The notes: generated by a model not told the origin, from the letters alone. 64,000 bases of DNA from Paragorgia papillata (GCA_035771165.1 JAWNZC010000351.1:6814501-6878500); one strand, 5' to 3'. Numbered from the stretch's first letter, positions 14,577 through 26,878 are shown. Program-made: numbers and translations.

Positions 14577-16006
14577 ACAACCCGAAGGGAATTACATAGC
14601 CCACACGGTTTCAAGCAATGGTCGGTCCACCTGGTCCCGCTTTCACGCCATATGACCGAAAAAATAAGAGCCAATCAAACGCTTTGCCATTTTTTCATTA
14701 GAACATGTATTTTACTATGAAACTCGCAAAGACATGATAAAATTTGCTATACATTTAAGAATTATAATCATGAGGTACTCATTAAAAAGAGGCAAAGCTA
14801 ACTCGCGAATGTTCGCGTGTTATTCTTTTCCCACTGCTAAACATACAAAGCAGATTCCGTATTATAATTGTAACACTATTAATTTACAATTTTAAAGTGT
14901 GAAATACAACTTGTATAACTTTGTTTTTGCAAATATTATATTTTCATTAGTGGTTGCGAACTTCTGATAAGCAACGCAAACATTCCCCCCATCTACATCT
15001 GATGGGGAAGGATAAAACCCAGCCATTCTCTCGCTTTCAAAAATTACAAGAAAGTCATGAGTTTATTTATGCGTTAACGATTTCAGGATAACGTTTTGTA
15101 TTGAATATATTCTTTGATCTCAACGATCTCGCACGGGCGGTTTTTTTGTTACGTCTGCGCTACATCGGACATATACACTCCGGATTCCTCTTGACTAAAA
15201 ACGTATTACCTTTCAAATCTGACTGACAGATATTTCCCCAAATGAATTGTTTGTTTGTTTGGTCAGAGGATCCAATAGGCTGTCAGAGCTACTGAAGTCC
15301 ATTCCCTAAACGTCAAATCAACAAAGGAAGCCGCAATTTGATTGGCTCTGCAGACGGCGTGACGGGCTCAGCCAGGCCAAACGGCGCCCTAAAAACTTGA
15401 GTAGCGTTTGAGTAGCGTTCATTTTTTCTTGACAATTTTGCAAGCTTCATTCACAGACGACGCATCAAGTCGAGAGGTTAAAAAAATTCCTCCGCACCAA
15501 CTTAGTGGAACTACTGTTCGAGAGTACGAGCCAATTCACTAGAACACTTCTCACTTGGAACAAACGTTGTGGTTCGTTTTATTTATTTTTTACATTTTTT
15601 TCTTAGTACTTGCTCAAGAAAGATTAACGTGTTTCACTGTATCCTTTCGTTCTACTGTGGCAAAACAACCCGCATAAATGCGAATCGAAGGCGAGTGTTA
15701 TCACACATGCATGTATAGGTTGTATCGCGTTCGATGAAATTTTGCCTCTACAGTACACAGATATAACAACGTGTGAAAGTGTGAAATGGTAATCATTATA
15801 CCAGGAGATTAGAAGCGCGCAGATAAGCCACAGCTATTAGCTTTGTTAGTTTAATTTCAGCGAGTGCATGGCTAACAGGCGTATTTCCGCCTCGTCTTAC
15901 CACACGCACTCGTCATCTGCCAAGTGCGTGAGCCACAGCAGTTCTATTGTTATTCATCATTATTCAAAGACAAGTGAGTGGAATATTTCTCTGTTTCTAT
16001 TTTCAG

Positions 16007-16115
16007 GTTTTTATTACCTTCGGGCAACGGGTGATTTCAAGGCACTTCTCGATAACCGGGTGGATCGAAGGTGTTCACATTTGAACCAAGATTCCCAAAG
16101 ATTATTCACCAGTTG
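16007..16115 (+). other. Probable 5' UTR part of the first GATA coding exon
   Basis: A strong 3' splice site (a pyrimidine-rich run ending in TTTTCAG at 16006) precedes this stretch. The GATA reading frame is closed by TAA at 16053-16055, so the first usable ATG is 16116 and this segment is most likely untranslated leader joined to an upstream non-coding exon. A possible donor at 15974 (GTGAGT) would leave a 33-base intron, which is too short, so the true upstream exon is not determined. An ATG at 15868 opens a frame that does not join the GATA frame. Confidence 0.5.
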
Positions 16116-16845
16116 ATGGCAGCCACGAGCGACGCAAGAACTACCATAAACGACAGCCAAATCGGTTCTCATTACAAAATGCAACAGACATTGCCTGGAA
16201 GTTGTTCAGGGATAGTTCCGACCCCTTCGTCCAACTTAAACCTCATCGAACCCTCTCAACTACTTCCACCGGATGAGGTCGATGTGTTTTTTCATCACCT
16301 CGACAGTTCAGGCAATGCGACAAATTCGTGGCCTTATCCACCGGGCGCCAGACCACATCCATACCGCCCGACAATGTGCCAAATGACTGCCCATGGTCCG
16401 ACTGCCTTTCCAGATCCACAATCCCAAGTGCCGACTCAGCCTGGCAGTTGCAGTAGAGTTTTTCTACCGACCGCTCGCGTCCCTTCAAGCCAGGTCTGCC
16501 GTCCACACCACTTCCATACACCTATCCAGTGGATCGAAAGCAAATCTGCGTCCAACTACGGCTGTTCTGTTGGAACACCGCCTTCAATGTGGTGCCCACC
16601 GTTTCCCCAGAACCATAGAAGTTCTGTAGCAGTGTCAATGTCTTCGCCAGTCCAAGTAAGCCAAGGCACATCTTCACTGGGGCATCCCGCTCTCTTCCCT
16701 TTCCCTCCAACACCACCAAAAGATATCATTCAAGACAATTCCGTGAAGTCGATCCTCGACCCATACGGCTACGACGAGAAATCCCTTTTCAAAGCTGGCA
16801 TGCAGTTTTCGGGACCGCGAACTGAGTCTGGCTACACACCTCAAG
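16116..16845 (+). CDS. GATA: GATA gene, coding exon 1 (N-terminal transactivation part)
   Basis: Encodes residues 1-243 plus the first base of codon 244, ending in CAAG|GTATTA. It is Pro/Ser/His-rich and has the conserved islands [11 protein letters not shown] and FPPTPPKD. No membrane segment or signal peptide is seen. Confidence 0.9.
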
Positions 16846-19800
16846 GTATTACTAGCATTATATTTTAACTAAAAGTCAGTGCTTTCGGTTAGGTAGTTAG
16901 CATGTAATCACAACTTAAATAACACTCGAAAACAAGTAGTTTAATTTAAATAGCCCAAGACCGGATATTTTCTTCTAGTCACCTGAAGCGTTTAGCGACC
17001 AAAAACGATTTTAAGACACCCCATACGCCACAATTTGCTTGTTGTTTCCGTGTAATTATGTCACAATTTGAATTCCCACTCCGAGGTAACATCATCACAC
17101 AATCTCTTGTTACCTTTTGTTTGCCTTTAATATATTAATTTGGCGAAACGGTCGAGAGTCAGACCAAGGATGTCCCTCAAACGACAATGCATATACCATC
17201 CTCGCGCAAGCACGAAAATTGGATTGCATGCCCCACGTCGATAGCATTTGTTTGTTCCAACACGTTTAAAGATAATAACGGGTGTAGAAGGTAAATATTT
17301 GCTCATTTGTGGAGCAAACGAACACAAAGGAATCGACCTGTCTTTCACGCATGCTTGCTTTCAGTTCCCGATATTTTAAGTGAAAAGATACATTTGAAAT
17401 ATAACAGGAAAAAAATATAACCTTATTAAAGTTCGTAGTATTTTCTTTGCTTCAAAAATAGCGTGACTAAAACAATTTTTCGAAACCATCATTAATTTTG
17501 AAATTTATTGTTTCATCGAATGTTTAGGTTAAAACGTATTATTTTCTCGTTTTGCAGTGGAGGGTCGGGAATGCATCAACTGCGGTGCGACCTCAACTCC
17601 GTTGTGGCGTCGAGATGGCAGTGGCCATTATCTTTGTAACGCTTGTGGCCTGTATCACAAAATGAACGGCTCAAACCGACCGCTTATTAAGCCAAAACGT
17701 AGACTGGTAAGTAGTATTTTTAGCTCTTTAAACTCCTAGCATGCTACAGTTTTAAACAATAAACAGAGTGCAAGTCAATCTAGAGAGGGTGGGATAGGAT
17801 TTTAGATTGCATGTATATTCTTCAACGTTATCAATAAACCGGGCTTCATCACGACTTTCGATCTTAATTTGCCACCGACGCCAAATCGGATCCATATACG
17901 AGAATCAGTTAATCAGCCCTAAAGGCTGCACTTTTTATGTTTGTCTCGCGCATCTGAATAATTTTCAACAGTGTTAGTTTTCGGAAAAAGAAAGTGATAA
18001 GCAAACCGAAGCTTCTTGAAGAGTGAAAAGAAATATCGGTGATTTCACTTCAAAATATGTTTCTTCACGGCCTTTTAAACTGTTGCACTTGCTACTTATT
18101 TTCATTTCCCCGACATAGATTACAAAAAGTTTTCGTCTATTTGTCTTGAAGAGCGTTTTTCACAATAACTGTAACTTTCGTGAAGTTTCCTTTGTTCACT
18201 ATCTTATATGTACTGATAAAACAACTTTTATGTACTTGCCGAATGTCAGAGCAAGAACTAAAATGTCTTTGTTGCTAATGGCCTTTTTTCTTTTTTGGGT
18301 TGCAGTCGGCCGCACGCCGAGCAGGGACAAGTTGTGCGAATTGCCACACGACACAGACAACTTTGTGGCGTCGAAACGCGAACGGAGAGCCAGTCTGCAA
18401 TGCTTGTGGATTATACTGGAAGCTACATGCGGTAGGTCTCGCACTGATAATTATAAACGTGATTTTAAATTGCCTGCGAGAACGTCTTATCGAGTATATA
18501 TGAACAAAGGAAGACAGTCTCAATATACATATTATATACATACTGCCCACACACGAATGGCCAAAATTTTCAATGAATGAGAAATCTATTTTCAGGACAA
18601 AGAACAGCAAATTGGACATCAGTTATTAGAGATATAGTTTAAGAACTTCCCACCAAAGGAACAACCATAAACTTTGTCAAATGCGTAAAGATCGTACGCC
18701 ATCTGCCACGATCACTTTAAGACAGGATAACTTTATGTCAAACACAAAAGCCTACCAATTAAGCTCAGTAGGAAAGCAATTTTCGTCTAATGACATACTG
18801 TTGTTGTTTCCAAGTAAATAAAACAGTTCTATTCTAACGAACGAGACGCTGTAGTGCGCAAACTGTATGAGGCCAGACTAAACGTCTCCTTGTATTTCTT
18901 ACGCGAGGTATTGTTCCCGACTGGAAGAGTTGCACCTATTGAAAATCTATGAAAACAAAACCACAGCTCTTCTCCATTGACATACAAATCGTAGGACATT
19001 AAGTCTAAATAATAGTGAATGACACCAGTAATCACGGCTGCGAAGAGAGGAACTGCAAAAGAAATGTGCCACTCTTTCTTATTCAAATCTCTTTCGCGAA
19101 TGAATTGTTAATTTTTTTGGCTGAGTATCGCCTTGTCGAAAGCACGTGTTTTTGTGTACGTTTTCTATTAGATCGGAACTGTCTTATTTGCCGAATCAAT
19201 ATATAGCCTACAACGCTATTCAGCTTATTTGCTGGTATATTGTTCGTTTTACGACAGGAGCCACGATACACGATTTAATCAATCTTGGATGAGACAGGAA
19301 GATTTAGGGTGTTTGTAATCTCGCTTTGCCCATCTTATCCAGAACATTATTTTTAGTTAATAACGTTTGCTGGGGGACGAACGCACGATATTATCGAGCT
19401 CTTAGCAAAACCGCTCTTCGGGCAAAAATTAAAAGATTGTGTTGTCTTATGCATATAGTCTCCAAACAAATTTCGTTCGTTGTCGTTCCCACAGAAGACA
19501 AATACACATGTTACACATCAGTACATTTTCAAGTTGTCTATACTCATTATATATGCAAATCATTTTTGTTTCTCGCTGCTAGCAAAGGAAACTATCTAAA
19601 TATTTGTACAGACAACAGACCAGCGCGTCTCATGTATACTATAACGGTGTGAGGAAAAAGATATCGTAGAGGACGTAGAGTGGTTTTCCGATAAAAAGAA
19701 CAGCGATATAGAATTGATGCATATTCACTGCACTGTCTAGGCAGTCAGCTGATAAAACCCTGTCATTATCACAGTACTAAAGCTCCCAAATATTTTACTA

Positions 19801-20161
19801 ATTTTTTTATCTAACTGCTGAATGTTCTTGTCGTTATCCCCAGGTGAACAGACCGTTATCAATGAAAAAAGATGGTATCCAAACACGAAATCGCAAGGTT
19901 TCGTCGAAAACGAAAAAGGGCAAGAAACACAGCGATGTGAAGCAAGAAGACGGAAAATCAGACGCGGGTATTTCCATCAGCTCTGGTCATTATTTAAGCA
20001 GTCAAGAATCCATGTTCTCTTTCCCTGGTTCGTCAGTAATAAGCAGCCAGATGCTTCATCCGTCGTCAGGCTTCCCAAAGACCACCATTCATCCTTTGCA
20101 CGCAAGCCTCTTCGCTCCAATCGTTCCTCAACACCCTTCGACTTTAAGCAGTATCGGATAA
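16116..20161 (+). CDS. GATA: GATA-binding transcription factor, GATA1/2/3 class (four coding exons)
   Basis: A nuclear zinc-finger transcription factor predicted to bind WGATAR sites. Joined exons 16116-16845, 17558-17706, 18306-18431 and 19844-20161 give 1323 bases, or 440 aa plus stop, with GT..AG borders and matching phases. The N-terminal finger is C-X2-C-X17-C-X2-C at residues 249-273 ([18 protein letters not shown]). The C-terminal DNA-binding finger is at 303-327 ([18 protein letters not shown]), followed by the basic tail ([17 protein letters not shown]). The N-terminal half keeps motifs known from vertebrate GATA2/3: [14 protein letters not shown] (45-59), CRPHHFHTP (128-136) and FPPTPPKD (196-203). 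The length matches the family (about 400-480 aa). The start is the first ATG after an in-frame stop. One small oddity is Trp in the LYWKLH segment, where LYYKLH is usual. The class assignment rests on recalled family motifs and is strong; the orthology detail is inference. Confidence 0.95.
17558..17706 (+). CDS. GATA: GATA gene, coding exon 2 (N-terminal zinc finger)
   Basis: Preceded by TTTTGCAG and followed by GTAAGT; 149 bases. It encodes the split V244 and residues 245-293, with four zinc-ligand cysteines at 249, 252, 270 and 273 and the linker [11 protein letters not shown]. The phase joins exactly to the next exon. Confidence 0.95.
18306..18431 (+). CDS. GATA: GATA gene, coding exon 3 (C-terminal zinc finger)
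   Basis: Preceded by GGTTGCAG and followed by GTAGGT; 126 bases, residues 294-335. It starts [13 protein letters not shown], the usual inter-finger exon start in GATA genes, and carries cysteines 303, 306, 324 and 327. Confidence 0.95.
19844..20161 (+). CDS. GATA: GATA gene, coding exon 4 (basic tail and C-terminus)
   Basis: Follows TTATCCCCAG. It encodes residues 336-440: the DNA minor-groove-contacting basic tail [18 protein letters not shown], a Lys-rich stretch, then a Ser/Pro/His-rich C-terminus ending in TLSSIG and TAA. Confidence 0.93.
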   Translation: MNRPLSMKKDGIQTRNRKVSSKTKKGKKHSDVKQEDGKSDAGISISSGHYLSSQESMFSFPGSSVISSQMLHPSSGFPKTTIHPLHASLFAPIVPQHPSTLSSIG

Positions 20162-20636
20162 AACCCCACTTTTTCCATAGAAACTTTACAATAAGAAAGT
20201 CTAGCTTACAGGGAAACCTAGATAGGCTTACGGGAAAACCAGAATGTTCGACAGACGGGAAAAATGAAACCCCACGCCACAACCGGGTATCTTAGGCTAT
20301 ACCGTTGGAAAAAAGCGAAAGTTATATGAACAGCTAGAAGATAATCTTCAAGCATTTGGTGACAATATCATAAATGGACAAAAACATTGATAGAAGCGGG
20401 CAAACTACGTCATTCCCATCTCATGCTGAATGAGGACACATGGGCGAGTCGGGACAGTAAGACTGATCACAAACCCGTGAACACTCAAAAAATGTTGTAA
20501 AGAATCGTTGGTTATAATGGCAATGTATTTAATCTTTATGTATAGAGAATAGAAAAGTACAGATGTATAATACTTTGTCGGCCAAGAAGAACATATAAAT
20601 ATATATATTATAAATATATACATAAATATACTTATA

Positions 20637-20642
20637 AATAAA
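20637..20642 (+). terminator. Candidate poly(A) signal of the GATA gene
   Basis: An AATAAA hexamer about 475 bases after the GATA stop codon, in AT-rich 3' UTR-like sequence. It is the first canonical hexamer I noted downstream; there is no transcript evidence. Confidence 0.35.
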
Positions 20643-21584
20643 TGACATATGATTGACATTTCATATCGCGTGTTGTCGTGAGTCGCCATAAGTGGTACGC
20701 AATCGGGTAAATATATTGGTGTCATAGAGCAAAGATGTGCGAAAATGACAAGAAAAGATGGCGTTTTAATTAAACACAAACTTATTGTTCTACAAAACAA
20801 AAATGGGGTTTAAAGCAAAGAATTTAAGAAAAATAGCTCGTTTTCCCCAACTAGCAAATGTAACAAGATAGAATATTCTACAATCTATAGCCGCTACTGC
20901 GGTCAACTATGTACATTGCGTTGTTCGCTTATTATTTACACACAGTTTTCCTTCATTCCATAAGCGTAAATTGGTACAGCATGAATATTAAGCAATGCAG
21001 TCGACAGACTCTTGCGTTAATCTACTTTTTTTGGTCCGATATTAAAAGTTCAATTTAATTACAGCTTGCATTACAGTCAAGAGCTAAAAAAAAATGAGAT
21101 ATCTGGAAAAACATTTCCTAATTTACGCACGAACAGGTTTTTTGGTACGGTCCGTCGAGATTTTAAAAGGTTTCGGAGAGAGCGTAATTACTGAAAAAAA
21201 CCCAAACCGGTGAAAATCGATATGAATTATCTGATATCGTCACCACCTCCGGCTTGGGCCTCCCACTCAACAATGATCGCGCAAAAAATATTTTTTTACG
21301 AGAAGCACCTCTTGGTGTATACTTCATGGACAAAAAAACACTCCCAAATTTTCCTTCAACAAAAATCCCCAGAATCTATAGTTTAATCGAGTAAAATACT
21401 AAATATTACTTTATATATATATATATATATTCAATCCTTGCCCGGCATTACTACATTATATATACAGAACTCGTGACTAAGCTCTCAGCAACGGCTTTCG
21501 TAGCGCAGTATAGTCCGAATACTGCGCTAGTATCGCTGGGTGTTGCATTTTCACAACTGCATGGTCCCGCTGTTTTAATCTTAA

Positions 21585-21642
<58 letters not shown>

Positions 21643-24600
21643 CCACATAAATTTCTCCACCAAAAATCCCTTTGGGGAGAAACATGTTCCATGTTGCTTA
21701 ATCGATCGAAATGCTATAAATTACTAGAAGTTCTATTACATATATACGTGATGTCAGTTTGAACTATATAAAACTAACAACATTCAACTGTTGTTTTAAC
21801 ATTATTGATTTCTCAACGAGACGCGAAAGAAAAAAATAGCAATAAAACAACACGACAATAAATTAAAAATTAACATACTAGGAGCAAATGAGGTGTCAAG
21901 TCAAAACAAAATATCTACCAGATTTACGCCCAACGACCACGCCACACGGCTTAATTTAAAATTGGAAATGATAATCTGGATTTAGTCGAAAGCCACGTGA
22001 AAAAAAAGCACGATCACACAATAGAAGTAAGATGCGAGATAATCCGAAAAAACTAATCCATCTCAGACTTATGTCCCCAATTTAGAGTATGTATAAACCT
22101 CGAGTGAGAAAGCAAAGGCGATCAAGGAAATCTATATGCTACAGATACTCTAATTGTGAAGAACACGTTGACATTAATCGTTATAGCTCATTGATAGTAT
22201 TGCAAAGTTTAAGCTAAACTAGCCATTTGGTATCTCCAGACTACAGTGAGCGAAACGCACAATAATTGCGAGTTTGGCTGGCGACATAAAATATATTAAA
22301 CATATATATATTCATAAACAATAACATACATTGCGTGTCGATCATCGCACCTGTACAACACAGTTTTGTTTGATTTTTGTTCCACCACGCAAGTGACTAT
22401 AACACATCCCAAGATATTCAAAACTACATTGCAATACAGTTCATATCTGCTTCAATTTATCTTTATCTTAGCACATTGATATAACACATTTATACATTAT
22501 GTGAACTGGGGTGTGTGTGTGTTTGTACATTACATATATATCTTTAGTTGTAGTTCACTCTACTGTCTACTGTTGTGTTATCTGTATACGATTTCCTCCT
22601 TTTTTGATAAGCCCCATCTTTAATATTTGGTGAGTGTTAACTGCGAAGATCTACATCGGAAGATTTCAATCGACCAACCATCGTATCTATCTTTATTATA
22701 TGGAGAAGAGTGTTTTACTAGCAACTAAAACACTCGTAGAATCCATATTTCACTACATCCGGGAACCGAGTGGCGTATTTCTCGTATGTAATGCTCGCGA
22801 GTGACATATCGACAAGTCAAAATTTACGCCTTTTGCCGTAAGTTTCGAATTAAGTAAATTTGAGCCAGTAACTTCTCTTAATTTAGTTTTTCACGTAAAA
22901 TGACGTATTCGAAGAAGCTGTTGTATTTTTAATTTGTATTTTCTAAAAGTTTTAGGTCAAGCGGTTGTAGTTTTCGCATTAAACCCAGTTTATCAACATC
23001 ACTTCCATGCATAATTTCATTGTCCATATAATAAATAGAACATTACACGGTTGCTCAAAGATATATTGTCCTTGCTGTATCTCCTCGCCATCGTGTATAA
23101 TATCCCCTTTATATACATAAATTTTACACCACCAATATTCTCACATAAAACTATATGCCCTTTTTCTCTTTTATTATAAACCTTAACAGAGACAAAAAAA
23201 AAGGTTTTAAAAGAAGTTTCCTATCAATTCAATTGTAAAATCGAGCTTAGCATGTCCATAAAAAGGGCTAAAATATAATGAGAAACCGATAACCTATTTG
23301 CGTATATAGTGTGGGTTGAAATGTCCCAATGTAGGCAAGTGGATTCAATTTTCGAGGAATTTATTTTGGATTTAAACAGCGGAAATCATGAAGTAAAATA
23401 AAATCGAGCTGTGTTTTAATGGACATATACATAGCTTGTTTTGTGTAAAAGAGGAAATTGCCACGATGCCTGTGGCAAATGCGTATGTAGAACATCGCAG
23501 ATGTATAAACACACATATGTTCTCTTATTACTTAGTCAGAGTGAGTCGCGGTGTAAGTGAAAATACGAGCATAATTGGTTTGTCGTGCAGGTTCGAAACT
23601 GAACTCCGAAAGGATCTTAATCATTTTCCCCACTATGTCCATTAATTGCAAAATTGACAACCAAATGAAAATTACTTTTTAGTTGCCTTGCAATGTGGTT
23701 ATTAATTAAAGAACTGATAAGCCTCCCGAATTGAAAAGAAAAGGTGAGATTTTTATCGAAAAATAATTTAAAAAGGTTTGTCAACAAAACAGAGTAATCG
23801 AGTCGGAATAAGCTAAAATTTAACATCGTACTGCTTGCCTTCGGCTCTGTTCACTCAACTTGTCCCGCAATCACCTGCTATAAGTCATTCCCTGCTGTGA
23901 AAACGTGAAACAATGATTAGGCAAAGCACGGGAGAGCCGTTAATTTGTGTGTTAAGATAACACCGACCGAAGCTAGACGAAAATGGTTTTCGCGCGTTGA
24001 ATATTAATAGTTCAGTACTTGGACCTTATAAGTAATTTATGCAACAAAACATATGTTATTCATTACCAGTCTAGCAATTCTAGAGTGCAAAACACAATGG
24101 TCTAAAGCCATTTCCATTAAAGTCCTTCACGATTTTTGTTTGTCAGCAGTGTGTTTCACAGGTTTGATTTCAATGAGAACTCTGAATCGCATGAATACTA
24201 ATTACGCGCAAGAAAACGATAGCCGTTTGTATATATTCATATGTATAAGCCGTTTGTCTTAGAGATAAACGCGCCTTTTCACAACAGCTGGCACGCTCTC
24301 AGCAAGCAGTTTTCGCGGGACCCGACAGACTAATATATCGCTTTGAAAGGCAGAGTTGGAAGCTTCAAGAAATAATCAAATCATAAAATAAAGTACACCA
24401 TGGGTAGCAGCTTCAGCGCACTTGGCAGGTCAATTGAGAATTTTAATAGTACGAGTGAAATTGCCATCAGGGCCATATGTTATAGCAGAAGCCTTTATTT
24501 TCAGTAGACAACGGATTAAATAACATATTTTGTCAGCGATTTAAGAAAATCCTCATATATAGTATAAAAACAAATTACTAGAGATGCGATTTAACGTTTA

Positions 24601-25960
24601 TATATACGACAATGCTTATATAAGTCATATATGCGAAAAGAAAATTCGAGAAATTTAATTTATGCCGTTATGCGTACGATGCCAAGCGGACATCAAAATC
24701 AAACATATGTCAACATAATGGAAAACTAAACAAAAGTGGCATACAATTTTGCCATAAATCAATACAAACCATTGAAGGCAGAAGGCAATTTGTCAATGTT
24801 GGTGTTATGTTCTTATATTATAGAAGTGTACAAAAACGCGCAGTAGGAAGGATGCGCTATTGCTTATTGCAGCATCAGAACGTTTTGTTCGGTTCATCAA
24901 AGACAAAATAATTTCCTTAAAATTATAAACAGACTGTTAGGGTTATTTTAATTTCTCGCCAGCTCGTCGTGGGTGGTTTCAGTTACTATTAAAATATCAA
25001 CAAAAACTTTCAAAATTAAATTTTCATTATTACATAACTATAGAAGACATGCGGGCGAAAGGGGGAAAATTTTAGACTTTTTTATGCACTTTAGTCTCTT
25101 GCCAGCTTTTGTTTAAAATATATCTTGGTGCATCTATAGTACATAATTCTCGTCTGACTTAAATTCGGTCTATTTTCAAGATGGATTTTTGACTATAATA
25201 TATATTAAACACGCATCTACATAATAAAAAAGTGATAACCATGCGTATCTTGTCGAATAATATAGAGCCTTGAACAGAGTAGATATCAAAACGTTTATCG
25301 GAAATAGGAACAAAAAGTGCATAAAATGAATTTCGAAAAGCTGTAAGATAATCTGAAGATATATAATAATATATCGTGCAGTTTTAATTCCTTATAAATT
25401 TGTATTTCTAAGCAGTATAAGTTCTTTGAAGAATGGTTTGAAGCTTTTGGAGACATGTATGTTAACGGTCTTTTCGATATGGCGATATATCCCCAAGGCT
25501 CGTGATTATGTACACTTCTCAGCTAATCAAACCATGATCCTTTATACTCTTATCTTTACAACTATACAACAAAGATTTGAGTGAATAATGACCACTGTAT
25601 AACCTTATTTGTCGTTGTTGTATAAAGCACGTTTTTATCAACTTTTCTGAAGATTTTTTTTTAAAAACGATGGCTGGAGTAAAGAGACAACTATAGTCAT
25701 GCATATTCTATTAAATCATAGAAACAAGCATTTTTTATTAAAATGATCTTTGTTCTCAACGACATCCTGTGTCAGTTCTTAGACTAAGCAGACAAAAGCC
25801 TTTGAAACGCAAATTTAGCAGTATATGGGAACAAACCTATAATATAATATAAAATGACAAATCTATATAGTATATATAGTATAGTACAGAAAACAAATCT
25901 TGAACTTTACCGACCCAATGCTTAGAGATATATAGCTTACAGTTTACAACATTAACTGTG
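20643..25960. other. Intergenic stretch, no recognised gene
   Basis: AT-rich sequence with (AT)n runs and no frame I recognise. No clear hairpin MITEs, in contrast to the region right of 26 kb. Confidence 0.5.
21588..21640. repeat. (AT)n microsatellite
   Basis: About 26 uninterrupted TA dinucleotides; a shorter run lies at about 21410-21430. Confidence 0.95.
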
Positions 25961-25971
25961 ATATATATATA

Positions 25972-26028
25972 GTACAATCTACAGACACGTGTTTCGCTGT
26001 TCCACAGCTCATCAGTGTAGTTCGGTAC
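25972..26028 (-). ncRNA. Type I hammerhead ribozyme, copy 1
   Basis: Minus strand, 5' to 3'. Distal stem I is GUAC (26025-26028), then a CGAA loop, then proximal stem I CUACA (26016-26020). The core CUGAUGA is at 26009-26015. Stem II GCUGU-gga-ACAGC is 5 perfect pairs. The core GAAA is at 25992-25995. Stem III is the palindrome ACACGUGU. The cleavage triplet GUC is at 25984-25986, then UGUAG pairs with CUACA, AUU forms a loop and GUAC pairs with GUAC. All invariant residues (CUGANGA, GAAA, NUH) are present. The loopless stem III suggests cleavage works best as a dimer, as described for retrozymes and Penelope-like elements. Confidence 0.85.
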
Positions 26029-26215
26029 AATCTAGATATGGCATGACAACTATTTATACCCAAGTGATTGCCATTACACATCCAGAGAGCGTGAAGCGGT
26101 ATGGGGCCAAAGTGCTCAAACTACCACAAGGGTAGTGGGCGTTGCATTATCGCTAAAGGACACCCACACCAACTTCACAGAGTGCTCAGCAACACTGAAG
26201 TGAAGGAGCGTAATA

Positions 26216-26263
26216 GTACAATCTACAGACACGTGTTTCGCTGTTCCACAGCTCATCAGTATA
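26216..26263 (-). ncRNA. Type I hammerhead ribozyme, copy 2
   Basis: The same core as copy 1: CUGAUGA at 26253-26259, the identical 5-bp stem II, GAAA, ACACGUGU and the GUC triplet at 26228-26230. Upstream of the core the sequence diverges into (AT)n, so stem I is reduced to UAUA pairing with UGUA (one G-U). It is probably less active than copy 1, or truncated by the microsatellite. Confidence 0.7.
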
Positions 26264-26579
26264 TATATATATATATAAAGTTTGTATAGCGAAACTATTA
26301 TACCTAACTGATCACTGAATACTGGGCACACCTTAGTATGATTTCTTTTCAAGTACAAGAATAGCCAAAATAATAATATATAGCAAAACCTCCCACCCAG
26401 CCCCAAGTCAAGTGTAAGCTGACCATGAGTCACGAAAACGTGCAAGTATATATATATTTATACAATAACCAAAATGTTTTGCACGTTTTCATTGGTCGAG
26501 AGCTTCGTCACACTTGTTCCTATTCCTGTCAACCAATGAAAATCGTCACTGCAATGTCACGAACCAATGATATTCCCCG

Positions 26580-26878
26580 TTTTGTATAGATCATGGGTCA
26601 CGTCAGATGGCGTGTTTCACCGTTTCCAATGCCCCGAAAATTCGGCGGGAAAATTCAATGTAAAAAAAAATAAACCTTATCAAACGTTTTTTCTTCTTTT
26701 TTTTATTGTATAAAACAAATAGATTCCATTTTCCCGTTGTCTGTTCAGTTATAGATGCACAGAGGACGTCACAACGTGGTAAGAACATTAGTGACCCACT
26801 TTTTTGTTCTTACCACGTTGTGACGTCATCTGTGCATCTATAACTGAACAGACAACGGAAAAATGGAATCCATTTGTT
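26580..26878 (-). repeat. Hairpin MITE, GTGGTAAGAAC family, copy 1
   Basis: A fold-back at 26714-26878 has arms of about 75 bases (AACAAATAGATTCC..GTGGTAAGAAC and its reverse complement) around a short loop, each arm with a TGACGTC-like site. Bases 26580-26712 match the outer flank of the second copy at 39749-40060 in the opposite orientation, so the element is larger than the hairpin. Confidence 0.85.

Larger units (their letters stand above)
1..15400. other. Upstream region without a recognised gene
   Basis: I find no open frame here with recognisable protein similarity, codon-like continuity or exon structure; the short frames present are stop-limited and look random. Apart from one small hairpin (473-530), one copy of a dispersed repeat end (2076-2105), one SINE-like relic (about 3140-3245) and a GATA-motif cluster (14516-14576), repeats are scarce. 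The contrast with the repeat-dense region after 26 kb suggests this stretch is the 5' regulatory territory of the GATA gene, but that is inference. Confidence 0.55.
25970..26264 (-). mobile_element. Retrozyme-like tandem: 244-bp unit bounded by two hammerhead ribozymes
   Basis: Bases 25970-26016 and 26214-26260 are a 47-base identical direct repeat. On the minus strand each copy contains a complete hammerhead core. Both predicted cleavage sites (25983/25984 and 26227/26228) are 244 bases apart, so a minus-strand transcript could release a 244-nt monomer. Known metazoan retrozymes are small non-autonomous retroelements built from tandem hammerhead-bearing units of a few hundred bases and yield circular RNAs; the layout here fits that description. 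(AT)n runs flank both sides. The element class is inference; the ribozyme core is seen directly. Confidence 0.75.

Noticed and set aside
15868..16116. First coding exon of the GATA gene from the ATG at 15868
   Set aside because: Its frame does not join the GATA frame, which has a stop at 16053; the only nearby intron would be 33 bases. It may be an upstream frame in the leader.
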